From: an uncultured Acidimicrobiaceae bacterium | GTDB taxonomy: Bacteria; Actinomycetota; Acidimicrobiia; Spongiisociales; UBA5794 | Assembly: GCA_947258375.1 (NCBI GenBank) | Contig: CAMYIJ010000023.1 | Location: 1-64,000, forward strand | DNA: 64,000 bases | Direction: 5' to 3' | In this document: piece by piece, positions 59,244 to 64,000 of the stretch | Numbering within the stretch: position 1 is the first letter of the stretch | Layout of the letters: each line of letters starts with the position of its first letter | Position numbers and translations under genes: made by a program | Notes under the pieces: generated by a model | Told to the model about the DNA's origin: nothing | Databases searched by the model: none | The model's input: only the letters and a program-made list of their open reading frames with translations

Positions 59244-60521
59244 ATGAAATCAGACGCGGTCGGAGCCTCCGAGTTGCAGTCGCCTCTCTACGACGAGGCC
59301 GTCGCTCAATTCGATCGAGTTGCCGACATGATCAACCTCGACGGCAACATCCATGAAAGACTGCGATCGCCGCAGCGTTCACTCGTCGTCACGTTTCCAT
59401 TCCGCACGGAGAAGTACGACCAGGTCGACACCGTCTTCGGATATCGCGTCCAGCACTTGCACACCATGGGCCCCACGAAGGGTGGCATCCGGTATGCACA
59501 CGACGTCAATTTCGGAGAAGTAGCGGCGCTGGCGATGCTGATGACATGGAAGTGTGCCATCGTCGAGCTGCCTTTCGGTGGCGCCAAGGGCGGGGTCCGG
59601 ATCGACCCGACGGTGTTGTCGCGGGCTGAGATGCAGCGGATCACGCGTCGCTACACCATGGAGATTGTCAACTTCATCGGTCCCGAGAAGGACATCCCGG
59701 CGCCCGACATGGGAACCGACGAGCAGGTGATGGCATGGATCATGGACACCTACTCGACCCACGTTGGTCACACCGAGCCGGCGGTGGTCACCGGCAAGCC
59801 CCCATCTCTCGGTGGGTCGATCGCCCGCCGCGAGGCCACGGGCCGCGGCTTGATGAGCTTGCTACCGGCCGTGGCCTCCCATCTCAACATGCCCGTCGCC
59901 GGCTCCCGTGTCGTCATGCAGGGGTTCGGCAACGTCGGCAGGTACGCCGCTCAGGGCGCCGCTGAGATGGGCTGCACGGTGATCGCCGTTTCTGACATCA
60001 CCGGGGCGGTTCACAACGACACCGGCTTCGACATCGAGGATTTGGCGCGCCACGTCGCCGAGACGGGGGGCGTGAGCGGCTACCGGGATGCCGACGAGCT
60101 GGACCCGACAGAACTTCTCACCCTCGACTGTGAAGTCCTGGTGCCGGCCGCGGTCGGCGGTGTCATCGACGCGGACAATGCTCCCCACGTCAAGGCGCGG
60201 ACTGTGCTCGAAGGCGCCAACGGCCCGACGACGACCGCCGCCGACGAGGTGTTTCGCGAAAACGGCGTGTTCGTCGTCCCCGACGTCCTGGCCAACGCCG
60301 GGGGAGTGACCGTCTCATATTTCGAGTGGGTTCAAGACCTACAGAACTACTTCTGGTCGGAGGCCGAGATCGTCGCCCGCCTGCGTGAAATCATGAACCG
60401 GGCATTCTCTGAGGTGCTGGAAATGGCGGTCCAGCAGCGAACCGATCTACGCACGGCCGCCCTGATCAAGGGCGTCAGCCGCGTCGCCGATGCCAAACTC
60501 GCTCGCGGGATCTATCCCTGA
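59244..60521 (+). CDS. Glu/Leu/Phe/Val (glutamate) dehydrogenase
   Basis: HTMGPTKGGIRYAHDVNFGEVAALAMLMTWKCAIVELPFGGAKGGV; ATG 59244. Confidence 0.95.
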   Translation: MKSDAVGASELQSPLYDEAVAQFDRVADMINLDGNIHERLRSPQRSLVVTFPFRTEKYDQVDTVFGYRVQHLHTMGPTKGGIRYAHDVNFGEVAALAMLMTWKCAIVELPFGGAKGGVRIDPTVLSRAEMQRITRRYTMEIVNFIGPEKDIPAPDMGTDEQVMAWIMDTYSTHVGHTEPAVVTGKPPSLGGSIARREATGRGLMSLLPAVASHLNMPVAGSRVVMQGFGNVGRYAAQGAAEMGCTVIAVSDITGAVHNDTGFDIEDLARHVAETGGVSGYRDADELDPTELLTLDCEVLVPAAVGGVIDADNAPHVKARTVLEGANGPTTTAADEVFRENGVFVVPDVLANAGGVTVSYFEWVQDLQNYFWSEAEIVARLREIMNRAFSEVLEMAVQQRTDLRTAALIKGVSRVADAKLARGIYP

Positions 60522-60545
60522 GTTTCGATCAAATCGGGCCTGGCG

Positions 60546-61391
60546 TCAGGCGGCTGTCGTCGCGGCGGTCTCAGCGGGGGTCCTCGCCTCATCGGTGTTC
60601 ACGGCTGGGCAGATGTCCTGGTAGCTGCACCAGCCACACAGCCGACTGGGCCGTGTCGGGAAGTTGCCCGTCTCGAGCGCCCGATTGATCGCCGACCAGA
60701 GTGCCTGCAGCTGACGTTCCATGGCATCGAGCTGTTGGTCGTTCACCGGGATCTCGTAGACCATCGGCCCATTCAGGTAGATCAGCCGCAATCGCACCGG
60801 CGTTTGCCCGGTCCGCTGGCGTATCAGTAGGGCGTAGATCTTCAGCGCGAAGAATGCCGGAATCGCGTATCGCTCAGGGGGGGCCTTGCCGGTCTTGTAG
60901 TCCGTTACGACCAGACCTTCGGCGGATTCGTCCAGACGGTCCAGGATGCCGCGGATCGTCATGTCGCCAAGGTCCTGGAGCATGTCGAGCTCACGGGCGG
61001 CCGGCTCGATAGTGGAGGGGTCCTCTGTGCCGAAGTAGTTCGCCAGCACGTTGAGGCTGTCGACTCCCCAGGCACGTTCCTCCTCTTGGGACTCGAACAT
61101 GTCCGGGAACTCGACCTCGCGCAGCTCGATCCACGCTTGGCGGAAGAGATCGAACAGGCGCTCGGGGGTTCTCTCGGCGGCCGGGTCGTCGAACAGTCGC
61201 TGGAGAGCGAGGTGCGCCGTTGTTCCCCGCGCCTGATGCACCGTGGGCGGAACCTCGATCTTGTCGATTGCCTTGTACTTGAAGAGCTGGGGACACAGCT
61301 TGAAATCGCCGGCCCGCGACGGAGACAGAGTCTCGAGACGCTTCGGCGCTTCTGTGCGATCTGGGATGCGATCTGGGGTATCTACGGTCAC
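60546..61391 (-). CDS. RecB-like PD-(D/E)XK nuclease with Cys cluster
   Basis: LSPSRAGDFKLCPQLFKYKAIDKI, RGILDRLDESAEGLVVTDYKTGKAP, CGWCSYQDICP; likely GTG start at 61391. Confidence 0.82.
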   Translation of the reverse strand: MTVDTPDRIPDRTEAPKRLETLSPSRAGDFKLCPQLFKYKAIDKIEVPPTVHQARGTTAHLALQRLFDDPAAERTPERLFDLFRQAWIELREVEFPDMFESQEEERAWGVDSLNVLANYFGTEDPSTIEPAARELDMLQDLGDMTIRGILDRLDESAEGLVVTDYKTGKAPPERYAIPAFFALKIYALLIRQRTGQTPVRLRLIYLNGPMVYEIPVNDQQLDAMERQLQALWSAINRALETGNFPTRPSRLCGWCSYQDICPAVNTDEARTPAETAATTAA

Positions 61392-61420
61392 GAGTCGTAT
61401 TGTATGGAACCCGGGCGACA

Positions 61421-61442
61421 AAAACCACACGCGTGTAGTTTT
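61421..61442. promoter_or_regulatory. 22-bp imperfect palindrome upstream of the RecB-like nuclease gene
   Basis: AAAACCACACG|CGTGTAGTTTT, 10 of 11 positions pair, 30 bp upstream of the likely GTG start. Confidence 0.65.
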
Positions 61443-61493
61443 ACGGCTTCCGCGGGGTGCACTTTGGACTGTGCGTCCACCCCGAAATCCGCT

Positions 61494-61567
61494 CGCGAAA
61501 TCTCTCAAAAAAGCGCGAAAACTAACTAGTCATCTGGTTTGACTCGGCGAGATTCGTCGCATACATT
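61494..61567 (+). promoter_or_regulatory. Promoter of structured RNA element 1, with CGCGAAA direct repeat
   Basis: CGCGAAA at 61494 and 61514; TTGACT (61539-61544), 17-bp spacer, TACATT (61562-61567). Confidence 0.75.
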
Positions 61568-61573
61568 CTCCAT

Positions 61574-61862
61574 CGTTCCGCAAGGGAGACCGAGCGGAGC
61601 AGCCGAGACTCCCGCAAGGGAGCCGCCGAGATCCCGGGCAACCGGGGACGGAGCGGCAAGGTCGAGGCACCGGCCCGACGGGCCCGCAAGGGCAGACGGA
61701 CGCTTCGGCGGCCGGCTAACGGAGGGCCACGCCACCCCGGCTTCGGCACGGGGCGGCACCCGGATCGGCTTCGGCCGGTACGGTTTCCGCATCGGCTTCG
61801 GCCGGTACGGAGAGAGGCCCCGAGAGGGAGGCGCTTCGGCGAATCTCACTCGGGGCTTTCTC
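61574..61862 (+). ncRNA. Candidate structured RNA, element 1 (about 290 nt)
   Basis: GCAA-loop hairpins (CTCCC-GCAA-GGGAG, CCCGG-GCAA-CCGGG, GCCC-GCAA-GGGC) and multiple UUCG-loop hairpins; no credible CDS; ends in a hairpin plus TTTCT. Confidence 0.6.
61817..61861 (+). terminator. Terminator-like hairpin ending element 1
   Basis: GCCCCGAG ... GAG-G-CGC-UUCG-GCG-AAT-CTC ... CTCGGGGC followed by TTTCT. Confidence 0.65.
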
Positions 61863-61892
61863 GCGCCCGGCCGGGCATCAGGGAGCGGGGCA

Positions 61893-63086
61893 TCATGGAA
61901 GCGGGTGGCCGGGCATGCCGGCGGCCACCCAGTGAGCAAACGCCTCGTCGTTGGGCACATCACGGCCCCTGTCGTGGGACAGCGTGTAGCGGTGGTGGAG
62001 GAAGTCGCAGTAGAGCTGAACCGTGTCGCCGGTGCCGCCTGGTAGCTTCTCGATTTCGGCAAGCAGCGGTTCGAAGACCCCGATCCGCCACCTGATCGCC
62101 TCGACAGCCTTGTTCACCGACGACGGTCCGCTCTTGGCTTCGTGGTACCTGAGGTCGGCGAGGATCTGCCGGGCCTGGTTCTCAGTCGCCTCGATGCTGG
62201 TGAGTTGGGACAACCGATGGCGATGATAGGAGCGGCCCCCTACCTCCACCTTGAGCCGGAGACGCCTTCCGTTCTCCACAGGCTCGAGTTCCACACCTGC
62301 AACCTCGAATCCGAGATCGTTGAGGCGGGCAGTTCGTTCGGTGATTCGGTAGCGCTCATCGGGACCGATGAGCCAGTCGCTGTTCAACTCCTCCCAGAGG
62401 CGCTCGTAGCGATGGATCACCTCAGCACCGAGGGTCATGTCGGCTTCGTCGATGCTGCCACCCGACTCGGCGGCGATGTCGGCCATTCCTCCGGCCACGT
62501 TCACGACCATGATCTCGAGGTCTGAGTAGCGCTGCCCTGCGGACAGCACATCATGCAGCTCGACCGTCTCACCGTCGACCATGGTGATGTCGAGGGCCGC
62601 CGCGTCGTATCTATAGAGGACGTTCGACAGCGAGCAGTCTCCCCAGAAACACCCTCTCAGATGCAGCTCAACCAGCAGTCCCGCGAATCCGTCGAGCAGT
62701 TGGGCCCGGCGGGGGCCAAAGTCTCCGCCGGTGATGAGCTCTCGATAGGGGAACGCATAGTCGAGATATCGAGTGATGACCGCCGCCGAGCCTTCCTCGC
62801 GCGGGTCCAGCCAGGCTCGCTCGACAAGGCCGACGGCCTCCACGACGGGTGCCCGGCGCTCCTGGAGGATCCGCAATGACGTGAATTCGTTGCGGGCATG
62901 GCGGAGCGGCAGCTCCTTGATTGCGTAGATCCGCTCGCCATATGCCGCGAACCGCACCACGTGGCGGTGGACTCCAGTAGGAAGCTCGACGAGGTTCGGC
63001 AGTTTCCAATCGGCAAGCGGCTCGCTCCACGGAAGGTCGAGGAAGTCGGGGTTGTTCGGCAGGATGGTCAGGTGTGGTGTCGGCAT
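61893..63086 (-). CDS. DUF4032/lipopolysaccharide kinase-like protein
   Basis: Kinase-like pattern YAIKELPLRHARNEFTSLRIL...GCFWGDCSLSNVLYRYDAAALDITMVDGET; ATG 63086 overlaps the upstream stop. Confidence 0.8.
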   Translation of the reverse strand: MPTPHLTILPNNPDFLDLPWSEPLADWKLPNLVELPTGVHRHVVRFAAYGERIYAIKELPLRHARNEFTSLRILQERRAPVVEAVGLVERAWLDPREEGSAAVITRYLDYAFPYRELITGGDFGPRRAQLLDGFAGLLVELHLRGCFWGDCSLSNVLYRYDAAALDITMVDGETVELHDVLSAGQRYSDLEIMVVNVAGGMADIAAESGGSIDEADMTLGAEVIHRYERLWEELNSDWLIGPDERYRITERTARLNDLGFEVAGVELEPVENGRRLRLKVEVGGRSYHRHRLSQLTSIEATENQARQILADLRYHEAKSGPSSVNKAVEAIRWRIGVFEPLLAEIEKLPGGTGDTVQLYCDFLHHRYTLSHDRGRDVPNDEAFAHWVAAGMPGHPLP

Positions 63087-63724
63087 CACACACCACCGCA
63101 GCCGGGGACCCGCTCGATCAGCACAACCGTTGCGTCGGCATCGGGTCCGCTGAGAAGGCCGTGCAGGTATTCCGGTGAGCTCGCGCCGACGTCCCACATC
63201 CAGGTGTCGGTTTCCGCGTCATAGGTCTCCACCAGATCATCTCCGTATGCGAGGCGCAGCTCGGATCGGGTCGAGCCCAGGCCAACGCCGGCGGCGGTCG
63301 TGAAACCGAGCTCTCGCGGATCGGTCCCACCTTCGTTGCGACTGAAGTCGTAGCCGTAGCTGTACGTGAAGAAACGGCCGACTATGTGTTCGTTATCCGG
63401 AGTCACTTCCTCGTCGGCTGTGAAGAATAGATAGAGCGATCCCCATCCAACCGCCCGCAGCTCCTCCGCCGGGCACTTGCCGTACAGATCGGAGTCGGCG
63501 CCGATCCATTGCGAGTCGGTATCGGGCCCACCGATCCAACCGACCAGTTCATCTATGACGGCGGCCGGGGGCTCCCCGATCTCGCTGGCACCGATCCCCC
63601 CGCTACCGATAACGAGTGGCGCTGCCGGCTCAATCGTCGACTGCTCAGACCCGCCGCACGCCCCGAGTAGGGCGGCCGCAACGAGCCCGCGAACCAACCA
63701 TCCAACCAGCCTGTTATGCGCCAT
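63086..63724 (-). CDS. Secreted lipoprotein, unknown function
   Basis: MAHNRLVGWLVRGLVAAALLGACGG signal peptide/lipobox. Confidence 0.7.
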   Translation of the reverse strand: MAHNRLVGWLVRGLVAAALLGACGGSEQSTIEPAAPLVIGSGGIGASEIGEPPAAVIDELVGWIGGPDTDSQWIGADSDLYGKCPAEELRAVGWGSLYLFFTADEEVTPDNEHIVGRFFTYSYGYDFSRNEGGTDPRELGFTTAAGVGLGSTRSELRLAYGDDLVETYDAETDTWMWDVGASSPEYLHGLLSGPDADATVVLIERVPGCGGV

Positions 63725-63743
63725 TATCTGACGCAAACTAGCT

Positions 63744-63818
63744 CGCGAAATCCAATATTTGTTCGCGAAAACTAAGTAGCGATTTGATTTGACCAGCTCG
63801 ATATCCAGCGCGTATATT
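63744..63818 (+). promoter_or_regulatory. Promoter of structured RNA element 2, with CGCGAAA direct repeat
   Basis: CGCGAAA at 63744 and 63764; TTGACC (63789-63794), 18-bp spacer, TATATT (63813-63818). Confidence 0.75.
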
Positions 63819-63824
63819 GATCAA

Positions 63825-64000
63825 GAACCAGCCGGGGAGACCCGGTCGGGGACCGGAAGCCCGCAAGGGCGGAAGGTGCAACCAGGCCCTTCGGGGACTG
63901 GGGGCTTGTCCGGAAGGCCGGCTCCCGCAAGGGAGACGACCCGAGCGGAATCCTTCGAAGGAGAAATCCTTTGGGCGAGGAAGTGAGGGGAAAACCTGAA
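63825..64000 (+). ncRNA. Candidate structured RNA or leader, element 2 (truncated by window end)
   Basis: CCGGG-GAGA-CCCGG, GCCC-GCAA-GGGC, CCC-UUCG-GGG, CTCCC-GCAA-GGGAG hairpins in about 175 nt; promoter homologous to element 1. Confidence 0.55.

Noticed and set aside
60546-61391. CRISPR Cas4 nuclease
   Set aside because: RecB-like nuclease with Cys cluster but no repeats, cas1 or cas2 nearby; fits a stand-alone actinobacterial RecB-family nuclease.
61574-61862. tmRNA, RNase P RNA, SRP RNA, 6S RNA or ydaO-type riboswitch
   Set aside because: None of the conserved sequence blocks I know for these families could be seen; covariance-model search still needed.
61539-62045. 168-aa + strand ORF (IGFGRYGFRIGFGRYGE repeats)
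   Set aside because: Start codon lies in the promoter -35 region and the repeats come from UUCG hairpins; a structured RNA explains the sequence better.

Overview
High-GC, gene-dense chromosomal window that looks actinobacterial, possibly Acidimicrobiia-like (inferred from gene content only). It starts inside a FliA/WhiG-type sigma factor next to a flagella-associated M15 peptidase. Metabolic genes follow: agmatinase, galactokinase, rpiA, thiolase, glyoxylate shunt aceB/aceA with a divergent ScfR/RamB-type regulator, omega-aminotransferase plus alanine dehydrogenase, and nucleoside hydrolase/ribokinase. Later blocks are a NurA-HerA-SbcD-SbcC DNA-end-processing operon, a KTN/USP plus CPA2 antiporter block, two ABC export systems, and an AdnA-AdnB-like helicase-nuclease pair with a further RecB-like nuclease. 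Main hunt results: (1) an in-frame UGA at 16983-16985 splits one GrdB/PrdB-like reductase into two ORFs; it gives a U-P-M-C redox motif followed by a bSECIS-like hairpin, so a selenoprotein is the best reading. (2) Two loci (about 61.49-61.86 kb and 63.74 kb to the window end) share a 20-bp-spaced CGCGAAA direct repeat at a fixed distance from sigma70-like promoters, and each drives a transcript dense in GNRA/UUCG hairpins; these are a candidate undescribed structured RNA family. (3) An archaeal-style NurA-HerA-Mre11-Rad50 operon with heptamer-repeat inverted arms upstream and a +1 frameshift in herA. (4) A fused Wzx-like flippase and polyprenyl-phosphate sugar-phosphate transferase. All annotation is from reading the sequence and recalling families; no searches were run.
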